From Brevundimonas diminuta ATCC 11568 (GTDB taxonomy: Bacteria > Pseudomonadota > Alphaproteobacteria > Caulobacterales > Caulobacteraceae), in contig NZ_GL883086.1 in NCBI RefSeq assembly GCF_000204035.1, positions 842,034 through 906,033 of the forward strand: DNA of 64,000 nucleotides, read 5' to 3'. Below are positions 1 to 11,367 of the stretch, one piece after another. Below the pieces are notes generated by a model. That model was not told the DNA's origin. It did not search any database and saw nothing but the letters and a program-made list of their open reading frames with translations. Within the stretch, counting starts at the first letter, position 1. The number at the start of each line of letters is the position of its first letter. The translations under genes and the position numbers were made by a program.

Positions 1-1512
1 CGAGGCGCGGCGCTGGGCCGCCCTGGCTTGCTCGCGCACCCGGCCCGCCAAGGCGCCCGTCGTCAGGGCGACGCCCCAGAAGACGATCAGGGTCAGCACG
101 TCCGTCGGCGACCCGATGGCGAAGCTGAACTTCGGTTGCAGGAACAGGAAGTTGTAGGTCAGGAAGGCGACAGTCGCCGCCGCCAGCGCGGGCCGCAGTC
201 CATAGAGGGCGCCCGCCGCCAGAACCGCCGTCAGATAGATGACGCCCAGGTCCACACGTTCAAAGGTCCGGTCCAGCAAGAGGGCCAGTCCCGTCGCCGC
301 AATCACGCAGGTGACGCCGACGGCGTAGCCGCGCCACCCTCCGGCCAGGTTCAGGCGCACGTCTTTCGGCGCTTTAGGTTCCGGCTCGACCTCGTCGGTG
401 ACGACGTGAACGGCCACGCCTCGCGCCTGACGCAGCAGTTCGGCGGCCAGAGACCGGCCCAGCCACTCCGACAGGCGGCTGTCGCGTCCCTTGGCCAGAA
501 CGATCTGGGTGACATGGTTGTTGTGAGCGTGATCCATGATGGCGCGCACCACGTCGTCACCGCTGAGAACCACGGTGCGCCCGCCCAGTTGCTCGGCCAG
601 TTTCAACGCATCGGACAACTTGCCCGCCGAGCCGACGCCGTGGCGCGCGCCAGACGGCCGATCGACATGAGCCACGGTCCAGGGCGCGTCCATCATCATG
701 TCGGACATGCGCCGCCCTGTCCGCACCAGAGGGCCGGCCATGGCGTCGCCCGCCACCAGGACCAGGATGCGCTCGCCCGCAGCCCACGGCCCGGCCGCGC
801 CCTGTTCGCGCAGACGGGCGGTCAGCTGATCGTCCACTGTCTGGGCTGCGCGGCGCAGCGCCAGTTCGCGCAGCGCCGTCAGATTCTCGACCTTGAAGAA
901 GTTGTCCGAGGCCAGCCGCGCCGTCTCGGGCACATAGACCTTGCCCTCGGCCAGACGCTTGCGCAGCTCCTCGGGGGTGATGTCCACCAGCTCGATGTCG
1001 TCGGCGCGCGACAGGGCGCTGTCGGGCACGCTCTCGCGTTGGCGGACGCCCGTGATGCGCAGCACCACGTCCGACAGGCTTTCCAGATGCTGGACGTTCA
1101 ATGTGGTCCAGACGTCGATCCCGGCCTCCAGAATCTCCTCCACGTCCTGCCACCGCTTCGGATGGCGCGAACCGGGCGCATTGGAATGGGCGTATTCGTC
1201 GACCAGCAGCAGGTCCGGGCGGCGCGCTATGGCCGCGTCAATGTCGAACTCCAGCAGGGTCCGTTCGCGATAGGCGATGGGCCTGCGGGCCATCACTTCC
1301 AGCCCGCGCAGCAGGCTCATCGTCTCCTTGCGGCCGTGGGTCTCGACCACGCCAACGACGATGTCCTCGCCCTCGGCCTTTCGTCTCCGGGCGGCGCGCA
1401 GCATCTCATAGGTCTTGCCGACGCCTGGCGACATGCCCAGAAAGACCTTCAGCCGCCCACGCTTGCGCGGGGCGGCCGGGGCCTGATCCGTAGAGAGAAT
1501 CGGCGACGTCAT
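1..1512 (-). CDS. kdpD: KdpD sensor histidine kinase, N-terminal 504 residues (cut by window edge)
   Basis: Membrane sensor kinase of the KdpDE system that controls high-affinity K+ uptake. The visible part has the KdpD input domain with Walker A GMSPGVGKTY near residue 27, a universal-stress-protein-like segment around residues 250-370, and the DUF4118 four-helix membrane region near residues 395-500. The kinase core (HisKA, HATPase) lies beyond the left edge, as presumably does kdpE. The ATG at 1512 overlaps the kdpC stop by 4 nt (ATGA), so translation is probably coupled to kdpC. Family assignment is firm; nothing can be said about the catalytic half. Confidence 0.95.
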   Translation of the reverse strand, partial: MTSPILSTDQAPAAPRKRGRLKVFLGMSPGVGKTYEMLRAARRRKAEGEDIVVGVVETHGRKETMSLLRGLEVMARRPIAYRERTLLEFDIDAAIARRPDLLLVDEYAHSNAPGSRHPKRWQDVEEILEAGIDVWTTLNVQHLESLSDVVLRITGVRQRESVPDSALSRADDIELVDITPEELRKRLAEGKVYVPETARLASDNFFKVENLTALRELALRRAAQTVDDQLTARLREQGAAGPWAAGERILVLVAGDAMAGPLVRTGRRMSDMMMDAPWTVAHVDRPSGARHGVGSAGKLSDALKLAEQLGGRTVVLSGDDVVRAIMDHAHNNHVTQIVLAKGRDSRLSEWLGRSLAAELLRQARGVAVHVVTDEVEPEPKAPKDVRLNLAGGWRGYAVGVTCVIAATGLALLLDRTFERVDLGVIYLTAVLAAGALYGLRPALAAATVAFLTYNFLFLQPKFSFAIGSPTDVLTLIVFWGVALTTGALAGRVREQARAAQRRAS

Positions 1513-2099
1513 CCGCCCTCGGTCGTCAGAAGACCGAGGCGAGCGTCCAGCGCCTGATTGGTCAGCAGCACATTGACGCGCGGTTGGCCCAGCACGCCGA
1601 ACGTCCGGCCTTCGACATGCTGTCGGATCACTTCGCGCACCTGCGCCTCCCCTACGCCGCGCGCCTTGGCGATGCGGGCGGCCTGAAGCTCAGCGTAGGC
1701 CGGAGAGATATGCGGGTCGAGACCCGACGCAGAGGCCGTTACGGCGTCGGCGGGGATGGCCTTTGCGCCCGCCTCGCTTTGCAAGGCGTCGGCGTCTGTC
1801 TTCACTCGTGCGATCAGATCGGGATTCAACGGGCCGAGGTTGGAGCCGGACGAGGCGGCGGCGTCATAGCCGTCCCCCGCCGCCGACGGCCGGGGGTGCA
1901 GATACTCCGGCGCGGCGAACGTTTGGCCGACCAGGGCCGAGCCGACCACTCGCCCCGCTTTGTTGCGAACCAGGCTGCCGTTCGCCTGATCCGAAAAAGC
2001 CGCCTGGGCCACCCCCGTCACGGCCAACGGATAGCCGACGCCCAGAACGCCGGTGAACAGGGCGATCATGACGATCGCCGGGCGAATATGGTTCAGCAT
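1509..2099 (-). CDS. kdpC: KdpC, potassium-transporting ATPase subunit C
   Basis: 196-residue subunit of the KdpFABC K+ pump, the usual length for KdpC. It has one N-terminal transmembrane helix (about residues 8-30) followed by a periplasmic domain with family motifs such as RPSAAGDGYD and DPHISPAYA. KdpC stabilises the KdpA-KdpB complex at the membrane. Its start codon shares one base with the stop of the preceding porin gene (TGATG) and its stop overlaps kdpD, so it sits in an unbroken operon. Confidence 0.96.
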   Translation of the reverse strand: MLNHIRPAIVMIALFTGVLGVGYPLAVTGVAQAAFSDQANGSLVRNKAGRVVGSALVGQTFAAPEYLHPRPSAAGDGYDAAASSGSNLGPLNPDLIARVKTDADALQSEAGAKAIPADAVTASASGLDPHISPAYAELQAARIAKARGVGEAQVREVIRQHVEGRTFGVLGQPRVNVLLTNQALDARLGLLTTEGG

Positions 2100-2857
2100 C
2101 AGAAGTTCGCCTTCAGGCTGGCGACGACGCGGCTGTCATAGGCGGAGCCGAAGCCGTGCTCGTCGGTGTCGAAATAGCGGACGTCCAGGCCCAGCCGCTC
2201 CGTCAGTTGATAGGCCGCGCCCAGGTTCCAGGTCGTGTAGTCGAAGTCCGACGACACCCACTGGCGCCCCAACGCCGCCGAGAGCATCCATTTGTCGGCC
2301 GTGCTGATCGCCGCATTGATCTCGGCATAGGTCGCCTCGTCCTCGGACGCGCCGAAGAAGTCCGGCGAATAGTAGATCGCGGCGCCCAGCGTCGCCGGGC
2401 CGACCGCGCGCGAAGCAGCGGCCTTCAGCTCGACATAGTCATAATCTGCGCCGTCCGGCTGGCCGGCGTAGACATAACCGACCACGCCGAAGTCCCAGTC
2501 GAAGCCGCCGAATGCGGGCCGGGCGCCTGCGTAGAGGTCGATCTCGGCGTCGGTGTTGGCGTCTCCGGCGAAGGAGACGTTTCCGGCCCAGGCCCCGGCG
2601 TAGAAGACGCCTTGCGTCACATCCACTCCGGCCGAGATCGCCGGGTCGCCTTCATTCTGGCTGACGCCCCGGAAGACGTAGTCAGATCCAATGGCGGCGT
2701 TGAAGGCGACCTCGGGGCGGGCGCCCCTCACAACGTCCTGGGCCTTGGCGTCCGTGGGCGCCGTGCACAGACCCAGGGTGATGACGGCGATCAGGCAGGC
2801 CCCGCCCACCAGAGCGTTGTTGAGGTCCGAACCGTCGAGTTTCTTACGTTTACGCAT
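2099..2857 (-). CDS. TorF-family putative porin encoded within the kdp operon
   Basis: 252-residue outer-membrane protein of the TorF/CHP02001 family. It has an N-terminal signal segment (hydrophobic core about residues 15-38, cleavage plausible after AKA), then alternating beta-strand sequence with the family pattern SDYVFRGVSQ and a C-terminal aromatic residue (KANF) typical of outer-membrane beta-barrels. It lies between kdpB and kdpC with no room for another promoter, so it is co-expressed with the pump. A role in letting K+ cross the outer membrane at low potassium is inference from context. The RBS AAGGAAAAC precedes the ATG at 2857. Confidence 0.85.
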   Translation of the reverse strand: MRKRKKLDGSDLNNALVGGACLIAVITLGLCTAPTDAKAQDVVRGARPEVAFNAAIGSDYVFRGVSQNEGDPAISAGVDVTQGVFYAGAWAGNVSFAGDANTDAEIDLYAGARPAFGGFDWDFGVVGYVYAGQPDGADYDYVELKAAASRAVGPATLGAAIYYSPDFFGASEDEATYAEINAAISTADKWMLSAALGRQWVSSDFDYTTWNLGAAYQLTERLGLDVRYFDTDEHGFGSAYDSRVVASLKANF

Positions 2858-2887
2858 GATAGTTTTCCTTGCGCCTCAGGGTCGGCT

Positions 2888-4954
<2,067 letters not shown>

Positions 4955-4967
4955 GACGGATATCCGA

Positions 4968-6680
4968 TCAGAACCGGGCCGTGACCTGGAGCATGTCGAA
5001 ATGCTCCACGATCGGTCCCAGGGAGAGTGCGGGGAAGAACTGCAGGCCGCCGAGGATCAGGATCACCCCGATCAACAGGCCGATGAACAGCGGGCCATGC
5101 GTGGGCAGGGTGCCGACCGACGGCGCCAGGCGGGGCTTGGCGACCAGCGCCCCAGCCACGGCCAGAACCGCTACGGCGGGCACGAACCGCCCCAGCAGCA
5201 TGGCCAGACCCAGGGTGGTGTTCCACCACGGCGTATTGGCGCTCAATCCGCCGAAAGCCGAACCGTTGTTCCCCGTCGCCGAGGTATAGGCGTAGAGGAT
5301 TTCGGACAGGCCATGCGGTCCCTTGTTCAAAAGGCTGGCCAACGCCTCGGGCAGGACCGCTGCGGCAGCCGAGAAGCCCAGCACCGACAAAGGCACGACC
5401 AGCACCACCAGCATGGCGAACTGGATCTCGCGCGCCTCGATCTTCTTGCCCAGGTATTCCGGCGTGCGGCCGACCATCAGGCCCGCCACGAAAACCGCCA
5501 GCATGGCCATCAGCACCATGACCGCGACGCCCGAGCCGATCCCGCCGGGCAGGATCTCGCCCAACTGCATCAGGAACATCGTCACCGCCCCGCCCAGCGG
5601 CATATAGCTGGCGTGCATGGAGTTGACCGACCCGTTCGAGGCGCCTGTCGTCTGGGCCGCCCAGGCGACGGACGACGGCACGCCGAAGCGGACCTCCTTG
5701 CCTTCCATGTTTCCGGCGGAGGTATCGACGCCGGCCGCGACCAGAGCGGGCGCAGGTTGGCTTTCGATGACATAGAGGGCCGAACCCGCCGCCCCCAGCA
5801 ACAGGATCGCCGCGACCACCAGGGCGCGCACGTCCTTCTTGGCCAGGACGCTGCGGCCGAAGGCGAAGAAGGCCGCCCAGCCCAGGACGTTCACGCTGAT
5901 CGCCGTGATCAGATTGGTCAGCGGGGTCGGATTCTCCAGCGGGTGCGCCGAGTTGACGCCGAACACGCCGCCGCCGTTGATGCCCAACTGCTTGATGGCC
6001 AGTTGGCTGGCGGTCGGGAACAGGCTGATCGTCTGCGATCCGCCCTCCAGCGTCGTCGCCTGTGCCGAGGCCGCCAGCGACTGCACCACGCCCAAACCAG
6101 CCAGAGCCACGGCCACGATGAAGGCGATGGGCAGCAGGACATAGAGGCTGGTGCGCGTCAGATCGGCCCAGAAGTTGCCGACGCCCTCGCCGCGACTGGC
6201 GATGAAGGCGCGCGCCAACGCCGCCGCGATGGTCGCGCCGGTGGCGGCCGAGACGAAGTTCTGCACCGTCAGTCCGACCATCTGGCTGAAGGTCGAGACG
6301 GTGGTTTCACCGCTATAGCTCTGCCAGTTGGTGTTGGTGACGAAGCTGACGGCGGTGTTGAAGGCCAGATGCGGGCTGACGCCGTCGAACCCCTGCGGGT
6401 TCATCGGCAGGACGCCCTGCAGGCGCAACATGGCGTAAAGCAGCAGGAAGCCCGCCAGGTTGAACGCCAGCAAGGCGCCGGCATAGCCCAGCCAGCCCTG
6501 ACTGCGCGTCGGATCAACCCCGGCGGCGCGATAAAACAGGCCCTCGACCGGCTTCAGCACCGGATCCAGCCAGGTCCGCTCTCCGTTCCAGACACGCGAC
6601 ATATAGATCCCGATCGGCCAGCCGAGCACGACGGCCAGACCGAGGGTCAGGGCGATCTCCGCCCATCCTTGAATGTTCAT
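4968..6680 (-). CDS. kdpA: KdpA, potassium-binding and channel-like subunit
   Basis: 570-residue polytopic inner-membrane protein with about ten transmembrane helices, related to the Trk/Ktr superfamily. Four pore-loop repeats form the K+ selectivity filter; TNTNWQSY and GNNGSAFGG are recognisable filter segments. It binds K+ with high affinity and passes it to KdpB. Length is normal. It starts 16 nt after the small kdpF gene. Confidence 0.98.
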   Translation of the reverse strand: MNIQGWAEIALTLGLAVVLGWPIGIYMSRVWNGERTWLDPVLKPVEGLFYRAAGVDPTRSQGWLGYAGALLAFNLAGFLLLYAMLRLQGVLPMNPQGFDGVSPHLAFNTAVSFVTNTNWQSYSGETTVSTFSQMVGLTVQNFVSAATGATIAAALARAFIASRGEGVGNFWADLTRTSLYVLLPIAFIVAVALAGLGVVQSLAASAQATTLEGGSQTISLFPTASQLAIKQLGINGGGVFGVNSAHPLENPTPLTNLITAISVNVLGWAAFFAFGRSVLAKKDVRALVVAAILLLGAAGSALYVIESQPAPALVAAGVDTSAGNMEGKEVRFGVPSSVAWAAQTTGASNGSVNSMHASYMPLGGAVTMFLMQLGEILPGGIGSGVAVMVLMAMLAVFVAGLMVGRTPEYLGKKIEAREIQFAMLVVLVVPLSVLGFSAAAAVLPEALASLLNKGPHGLSEILYAYTSATGNNGSAFGGLSANTPWWNTTLGLAMLLGRFVPAVAVLAVAGALVAKPRLAPSVGTLPTHGPLFIGLLIGVILILGGLQFFPALSLGPIVEHFDMLQVTARF

Positions 6681-6696
6681 GAGAAGGCGGCTCCGT

Positions 6697-6783
6697 TCAG
6701 AACCGCTCGGGCCGCAGCAGGGCCGCGACCATATAGCCGGCGATGACCAGGGCGCCGACGCCCCAAAGGACGTTCAGCCACAC
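6697..6783 (-). CDS. kdpF: KdpF, small single-helix subunit
   Basis: A 28-residue peptide (30 if the GTG at 6789 is used) with one hydrophobic helix ending in AALLRPERF, the hallmark C-terminus of KdpF. KdpF stabilises the KdpABC complex. The GTG at 6783 lies 8 nt after an AGGAGG RBS. The alternative GTG at 6789 overlaps the upstream stop as GTGA, so both starts are plausible. Its place directly before kdpA is the standard one. Confidence 0.88.
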   Translation of the reverse strand: MWLNVLWGVGALVIAGYMVAALLRPERF

Positions 6784-6785
6784 GG

Positions 6786-6869
6786 TCACAACCTCCTCAA
6801 CACAATGGCGAGGGCGGCGAAGGCCACGAAGGCTCCAACGCCGATCGCCACGAAAATCACATCGGCCAT
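6786..6869 (-). CDS. 27-residue membrane peptide, first gene of the kdp operon
   Basis: Tiny ORF starting MADVIFVAIGVG and ending IVLRRL: one hydrophobic helix with a basic C-terminal tip. The RBS GGAGGT lies 6 nt before the ATG at 6869, and the stop overlaps the possible kdpF start, a coupling arrangement. It is too small for most gene callers. The sequence differs from KdpF (no RPERF end), so it may be an additional small subunit or a leader peptide. Function is unknown; that it is a gene is supported by RBS, hydrophobicity and overlap. Confidence 0.7.
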   Translation of the reverse strand: MADVIFVAIGVGAFVAFAALAIVLRRL

Positions 6870-6945
6870 GCCGATACCTCCAGCTCAGTTAGGGCCGGAA
6901 GAGACGCTTTCAGGGCGTAAGCAGGCCATTCGGAAAGCCGCCCCC

Positions 6946-6963
6946 CGCATAAGGCGCGCATAA
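6946..6963 (-). promoter_or_regulatory. Candidate KdpE site: tandem TTATGCG direct repeat
   Basis: On the minus strand TTATGCG occurs twice with an 11-bp period (plus-strand CGCATAA at 6946-6952 and 6957-6963), about 80 nt upstream of the first kdp ORF. OmpR-family regulators such as KdpE bind direct repeats of about one helical turn. Assignment to KdpE is inference from position and spacing. Confidence 0.4.
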
Positions 6964-7062
6964 AGCATCAAGGCCGAAAGGGTTTCAGAACAGGCGACTT
7001 GCCCTGATCCGCTCCGTCATCGGCGGCCGCGACTAAACCCCTTGCACCACCCTCCAAAACTG

Positions 7063-7082
7063 TGAATATGAGGTCATCTTCA
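7063..7082 (+). promoter_or_regulatory. Palindromic operator copy 1 (likely TetR site)
   Basis: Imperfect 20-bp palindrome with halves TGAATATGAG and GTCATCTTCA, 16 nt before the ATG of the MaoC gene. 17 of 20 positions match a second copy at 13686-13705 in front of the TonB receptor gene. The position overlaps the expected promoter/start region, as for a repressor site. The TetR encoded at 10573-11307 is the obvious candidate ligand-responsive regulator. Confidence 0.7.
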
Positions 7083-7098
7083 ATTTTAGGGTTCGGTG

Positions 7099-7572
7099 AT
7101 GGTTCAAGCGGTTGAACACGCTTCGGAGATGGTCTCGGAGTGGGTCGAGGTGACGCAGGCCATGATTGACGATTTCGGTCGCGCCACCCTGGACAGCGAT
7201 CCCTTTCACAACGACCCCGAATGGGCCAAGGACAACACGCCTTACGGCGGCACGATCGCCTTTGGCTTCCTGACGGTGTCCCTGCTGACCCACCTCGCCG
7301 CGAAAGCGATCGAAGGCGCCGGCGGCGACTTCAAGCCTGAAGGCGGCTACTTCCTGAACTATGGATTCGATCGTATGCGTCTGGTCGCGCCGGTGCCGAC
7401 GGGCAGCCGCGTGCGGGGCCGTTTCGTCAAGGGACCGGAGCATACGGATGAGGCTGGACGAGTGCGCCGCTCCATGGACGCCGTGATCGAGATCGAAGGC
7501 GGCGAGCGCCCTGCCCTGGTGGCGACCTGGCTCAGCGTCTGGGTGCCTGACAGCGTCGAAACGAGGGCCTGA
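7099..7572 (+). CDS. MaoC-like enoyl-CoA hydratase/dehydratase
   Basis: 157-residue single hot-dog domain protein of the MaoC family, which hydrates enoyl-CoA type thioesters. The active-site segment DSDPFHNDP (around residues 32-40) supplies the usual Asp and His; the later HG motif is FG here (AFGFLTV). The ATG at 7099 is preferred over the GTG at 7096, with AGGG upstream. The stop shares one base with the next ATG (TGATG), so it forms an operon with the acyl-CoA synthetase and transporter. The substrate cannot be read from sequence. Confidence 0.88.
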   Translation: MVQAVEHASEMVSEWVEVTQAMIDDFGRATLDSDPFHNDPEWAKDNTPYGGTIAFGFLTVSLLTHLAAKAIEGAGGDFKPEGGYFLNYGFDRMRLVAPVPTGSRVRGRFVKGPEHTDEAGRVRRSMDAVIEIEGGERPALVATWLSVWVPDSVETRA

Positions 7573-9206
7573 TGTCCAGCGCTCAGCAGCGGTTGATGCC
7601 TTCCAGCACGGCGTCGGCGGTAGGAGATTCGCCGCTGCTGACGCTGATTTCCGACTACGCCGCCTGGTATGGCGAGCAGACGTCTGATGCGCCGGCGGCG
7701 ACGCTGGACGGTCAGGTTCAGACCTATGCGGAGCTGGCGCACGGCGTGGACGCCCTCGCCCGCGCCATGATCGCCGCCGGCGTCGGCAAGGGCGATCGCG
7801 TCGCCATGCTGGCCCCGCCCTCCCCTGACTTTCTGACCGTCTTCCTGGCCACGGCTGCGGTCGGGGCTATCTGGGTCGGATTGAACCCCCGCTACCGCTA
7901 TGAAGAACTGGCCTATGTCGTCAGCGACTGCGCGCCGCGCCTGATCATCGGGCGTCGCCGTGTGGCTGGACGAGATTACGTCGAGGATCTGGAAGCCCTG
8001 GCGGCGGAAGTGTCGGCTGATCTGGTCCTGATCGGCGAAGACGACTTGGATGCCCGCGCCCATCTGCCGTTGAGCGTCTATGTCGCCCAGGGCGAGGCCG
8101 TGTCCGACGAGGCCCTGGCGGAGCGCAAGCGGTCCGTCGCGACCCGCGATCCCTGCCTGATCGTCTACACCTCAGGCAGCACGGGCAAGCCGAAGGGTGC
8201 GGTGCTGCATCATGAAGGACTGATCCTGCCCGCCCTGGAGCAGGGCGAACCCTTGCGTGGCGAACCGCTGTGCATGTTGAACTACCTGCCGATCAATCAC
8301 ATCGGCTGCGTCGGCGACATCACCGCAATGGTTCTGGTCAACGGCGGCAAGCTGGCCTTTCTGGAACAGTTCGACGTCGAAACGGGGCTGGACACGATGG
8401 CGTTGGAGGGCGTCACCCTGTGGGGCACGGTTCCGTCCGTGTTCGAGATGACGGTGGCTCATTCCGCCTTCGCCCAGACCAACCTGTCGGCTGTGCGGCG
8501 CGTCTTCTGGGGCGGGGCGGCCATGCCTGCGCCGACGATCAAGGCTCTGATCCCCGTCGCGACCTGCATGGGCACCAACTACGGCCTGACGGAGTCCTGC
8601 GGCCCCATCGCCGCCACCGGCGACATGACGGTTCAGGGTGACGAGGACGTCGCCTTCGCCACGGCCTCGGTCGGACGGCCGACCCGTCATTATGAAGTCC
8701 GCCTGCGCGCCGAAGACGGTTCGCTGGTCGAAAACGCCGGCGTCGACGGCGAGATCGAGGCCAAGGGCGCGCCCCTGTTCCTCGGCTACTGGAACCGGCC
8801 TGACGCCACGGCCGACGCCTTCACCAAGGACAGATGGTTCCGCACCGGCGATGTCGGCGCCTGGCTTGACGACGGCCGTCTGCGCATCACCGGGCGGCTG
8901 AAGGAAATGTACAAATCCGGCGGCTACAACGTCTATCCGCGCGAGATCGAGATCGCGCTGGAAGGCCACCCCGCCATCACCGAGGCCGCTGTCGTGGGGA
9001 TTCCCGATCCCGTCTGGGGCGAGGTGGGCGTCGCCTTCGTGATCGCCCGCGCCGGCGTCGACGCCGCTCAGCTTCAGGCTCATTGCCGCGAGCGGCTGGC
9101 CAACTACAAGATTCCCAAGCGTTTCGTGATCGAGCCGGACCTTCCGCGTCTGCCGGTCGGCAAGGTGGACAAGATGGCGCTGCGCCGTCTGGCCGTGGAG
9201 GACTAA
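7572..9206 (+). CDS. AMP-dependent acyl/aryl-CoA synthetase
   Basis: 544-residue ANL-superfamily ligase that activates a carboxylic acid to an acyl-CoA via an acyl-AMP. Core motifs: P-loop-like YTSGSTGKPKG (around residues 197-207), adenine-binding YGLTES (around 337), RTGDVGAW and the hinge GRLKEMYKSGGYNVYP (around 437-452), and the C-terminal catalytic lysine in PVGKVDK. It lies between a MaoC hydratase and a transporter, which suggests uptake and CoA-activation of an exogenous acid. The exact substrate is unknown. Confidence 0.92.
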   Translation: MSSAQQRLMPSSTASAVGDSPLLTLISDYAAWYGEQTSDAPAATLDGQVQTYAELAHGVDALARAMIAAGVGKGDRVAMLAPPSPDFLTVFLATAAVGAIWVGLNPRYRYEELAYVVSDCAPRLIIGRRRVAGRDYVEDLEALAAEVSADLVLIGEDDLDARAHLPLSVYVAQGEAVSDEALAERKRSVATRDPCLIVYTSGSTGKPKGAVLHHEGLILPALEQGEPLRGEPLCMLNYLPINHIGCVGDITAMVLVNGGKLAFLEQFDVETGLDTMALEGVTLWGTVPSVFEMTVAHSAFAQTNLSAVRRVFWGGAAMPAPTIKALIPVATCMGTNYGLTESCGPIAATGDMTVQGDEDVAFATASVGRPTRHYEVRLRAEDGSLVENAGVDGEIEAKGAPLFLGYWNRPDATADAFTKDRWFRTGDVGAWLDDGRLRITGRLKEMYKSGGYNVYPREIEIALEGHPAITEAAVVGIPDPVWGEVGVAFVIARAGVDAAQLQAHCRERLANYKIPKRFVIEPDLPRLPVGKVDKMALRRLAVED

Positions 9207-10576
9207 TGGACGCCGCCGTCAAGACGCCGAACGCCGTGGAGCAAGCGACGCCTTTGCGCCCTCGCCTGCTGGCCGGATATGGCCTGGCCAATATCGGCCT
9301 GGCCTGTTTCCTGATCACGCCGCAACTGCTGCTGCTCTATTTCCTGACCGACACCCTGGCGGTGCCGGCGGCGACGGCGGGCGTGGTCCTTCTGCTGCCG
9401 AAGATCTGGGAAGTCGTGTTCGACCCTGTCGTGGGCCTGTGGTCAGACCGACTGCGCGGGCGGATGGGGCGACGCTGGCCCTTGATGGCGGCGGGCGCGG
9501 CCCTGTTTCCATTAGGTTTCGCGGCCATGTTCGCCCCGCCGACGCACCTGACCGGCTTCGGCGCCGTGATCTGGGTCATGGCGGCCTATATGGCGGCGAC
9601 GACGGCCTACGCCCTGTTCTCGATCCCCTACGCCGCCATGCCGGGAGAGATTTCGCGACGTCAGCAGGACCGGACCCGCGTCGTGGCCTGGCGCGTCGGC
9701 TTCCTGGCGTTCGGCCTGATGGTCGCGGGCGGCATGTCGCCCATGTTGGTCGAAATGGCGGGCGGCGGCCGTCCCGGCTATGCGGTCATGGGTCTGTTGC
9801 TGGCGCTGATGGCGGGCGGCGCCCTGCTGGGGTCGTTGCGCGCGGTCTGGAAGCTGCAGGACCGCAGCCGCGACTTCGACGCACCGCTGAAGCCGGTCAA
9901 GGCGCTGGCGGCTGGTGTGCGCGCCACCCTGGGCAATCCGGCCTATCGCTTCCTGTGGATCGGCTACGCCTTCCAGACGGTCGCCATGGGCGCCCAGTCG
10001 GCGATGATGCCCTATGCCGTCACCTATCAGATCCAGGCATCGTCGGGCGTGCTGGCGCAACTGTTCCTGGCCGGAGCCGTCGTTCAGGTCGCGGCCATGC
10101 CCTTGTGGGTCAAGATCGCCGACCGTTGGGGCGCGACACGCGCGGCGATCGGCGCCGCCGCCGCCTATGCCCTGGCCACTTTGGGCTATGTCTGGTGCGG
10201 ACCGGGCGATGTGGCCCTCGCCACCGCCGTCGCCGCCCTCGCGGGCCTGGGTCAGGCAGGATGTTATGTCCTGCCGTTCGCCCTAATGCCGAGCGTGGTC
10301 GCGGCCCGCGATCAGAAAGAGGCTGAAGCCAACCTCGGTCTGCTGACGGCCGTCTGGGTCTCGGGTGAAAAGCTGGGTCTGGCCCTGGGCGGCGCAGCCG
10401 CGGGGGTGCTGTTGGGCCTAGCGGGCTATGTCTCAGGGGGGCAGGCGCAGCCGACTTCGGCTCTAGCCGCTATTCCCCTCCTGTTCGCGACAGGTCCGGC
10501 GCTCATGCTGGCGTGCAGCGCGCCGCTGCTGTTCAAGCTGGATCGCCTGCGTCGCCGTCAGGGCCAACCGCTCTAG
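9206..10576 (+). CDS. MFS transporter, GPH/MFS_2 type
   Basis: 456-residue polytopic protein with about 12 hydrophobic helices. The motif DPVVGLWSDRLRGRMGRR after helix 2 is characteristic of the glycoside-pentoside-hexuronide (MelB-like, MFS_2) branch. The ATG at 9206 shares a base with the preceding TAA (TAATG), which fixes the start. It probably imports, or less likely exports, the compound handled by the two preceding enzymes. Its TAG stop lies in a CTAG that is also the stop of the convergent TetR gene. Confidence 0.88.
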   Translation: MDAAVKTPNAVEQATPLRPRLLAGYGLANIGLACFLITPQLLLLYFLTDTLAVPAATAGVVLLLPKIWEVVFDPVVGLWSDRLRGRMGRRWPLMAAGAALFPLGFAAMFAPPTHLTGFGAVIWVMAAYMAATTAYALFSIPYAAMPGEISRRQQDRTRVVAWRVGFLAFGLMVAGGMSPMLVEMAGGGRPGYAVMGLLLALMAGGALLGSLRAVWKLQDRSRDFDAPLKPVKALAAGVRATLGNPAYRFLWIGYAFQTVAMGAQSAMMPYAVTYQIQASSGVLAQLFLAGAVVQVAAMPLWVKIADRWGATRAAIGAAAAYALATLGYVWCGPGDVALATAVAALAGLGQAGCYVLPFALMPSVVAARDQKEAEANLGLLTAVWVSGEKLGLALGGAAAGVLLGLAGYVSGGQAQPTSALAAIPLLFATGPALMLACSAPLLFKLDRLRRRQGQPL

Positions 10577-11307
10577 ACGGCGGGCCTCGACCGCGACAGG
10601 AAGCCGGCCAGTCTGACGGCCGCTTCCGGCAGGTCGTCGCTGGCAGGCGCGTCGCCATAGGCCAACTGGTGCCAGACCACGCTGACGGCGTCCGACAGGG
10701 TGTCGTCCGCGTCGGCTCCCATGCGCGCCAAGACCTCGATGAACGATTCATCCGGCAGAACGATCATCTTGCGAGCGATTTCGTCCGCCATGGCGACCAG
10801 CATGTAGCCGGCCAGGCGCACGGCGTCCGGGTCGTCCTCGGCGCGGCGACGCTGGATGCTCTCGGCCACGACCTCGGCCCAGCGGCGGTTGATCTTCTGG
10901 CTGATCTGCAGGAATTCGGGAACATAGTCGCCGACCTGGAAGACGCACTTCATAAGGCCGGGATTCGCCCGACAGACCCGGAACCACAGACGGTTGGTCG
11001 AACGGATTCGGGCGAATGGCGTATCGCCTGACGCCGGCGTCATCGCCTTGGCGACATAGTCATCGAAGAAGCGGGCCAACGCCTCGACGGAAATCTCGGT
11101 CTTGTCCTTGAAGTAGACGTAGAAGGAGCCTTCGGCGACTTCGGCCTGGGCTGTGATGTCGCCGACGCGCATGGCGTGAAAACCACGCTCCTCCAGCACC
11201 TGGGCTGCGGCCAGCAAAAGCCGTGCGCGCGTGCGCTGGCCCTTCTGACGCGGCGGATTGTCCCGCAGTTCGGCGGCCAGATAGGAGGAATAGCTCTGCA
11301 GTTGCAT
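10573..11307 (-). CDS. TetR/AcrR-family transcriptional regulator
   Basis: 244-residue one-component regulator. The N-terminal helix-turn-helix is the classical TetR type (GDITAQAEVAEGSFYVYFKDK, residues about 48-68); the rest is an all-alpha ligand-binding and dimer domain. The ATG at 11307 has a GAGGCG RBS, and a TTG lies just upstream. It sits 98 nt downstream of the TonB receptor on the same strand and converges with the MaoC operon. Two copies of a shared palindrome (7063, 13686) mark it as the likely local repressor; this is inference. Confidence 0.9.
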   Translation of the reverse strand: MQLQSYSSYLAAELRDNPPRQKGQRTRARLLLAAAQVLEERGFHAMRVGDITAQAEVAEGSFYVYFKDKTEISVEALARFFDDYVAKAMTPASGDTPFARIRSTNRLWFRVCRANPGLMKCVFQVGDYVPEFLQISQKINRRWAEVVAESIQRRRAEDDPDAVRLAGYMLVAMADEIARKMIVLPDESFIEVLARMGADADDTLSDAVSVVWHQLAYGDAPASDDLPEAAVRLAGFLSRSRPAV

Positions 11308-11367
11308 CAACGCCTCGTCTGCGACGAGGTCGGATCACGCCCCAGCCCGCCGTTTCGATCAAGAACC

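Noticed and set aside
28-1557. A 500-codon plus-strand frame over kdpD
   Set aside because: The minus-strand frame encodes unmistakable KdpD with a Walker A motif; the plus frame is its shadow.
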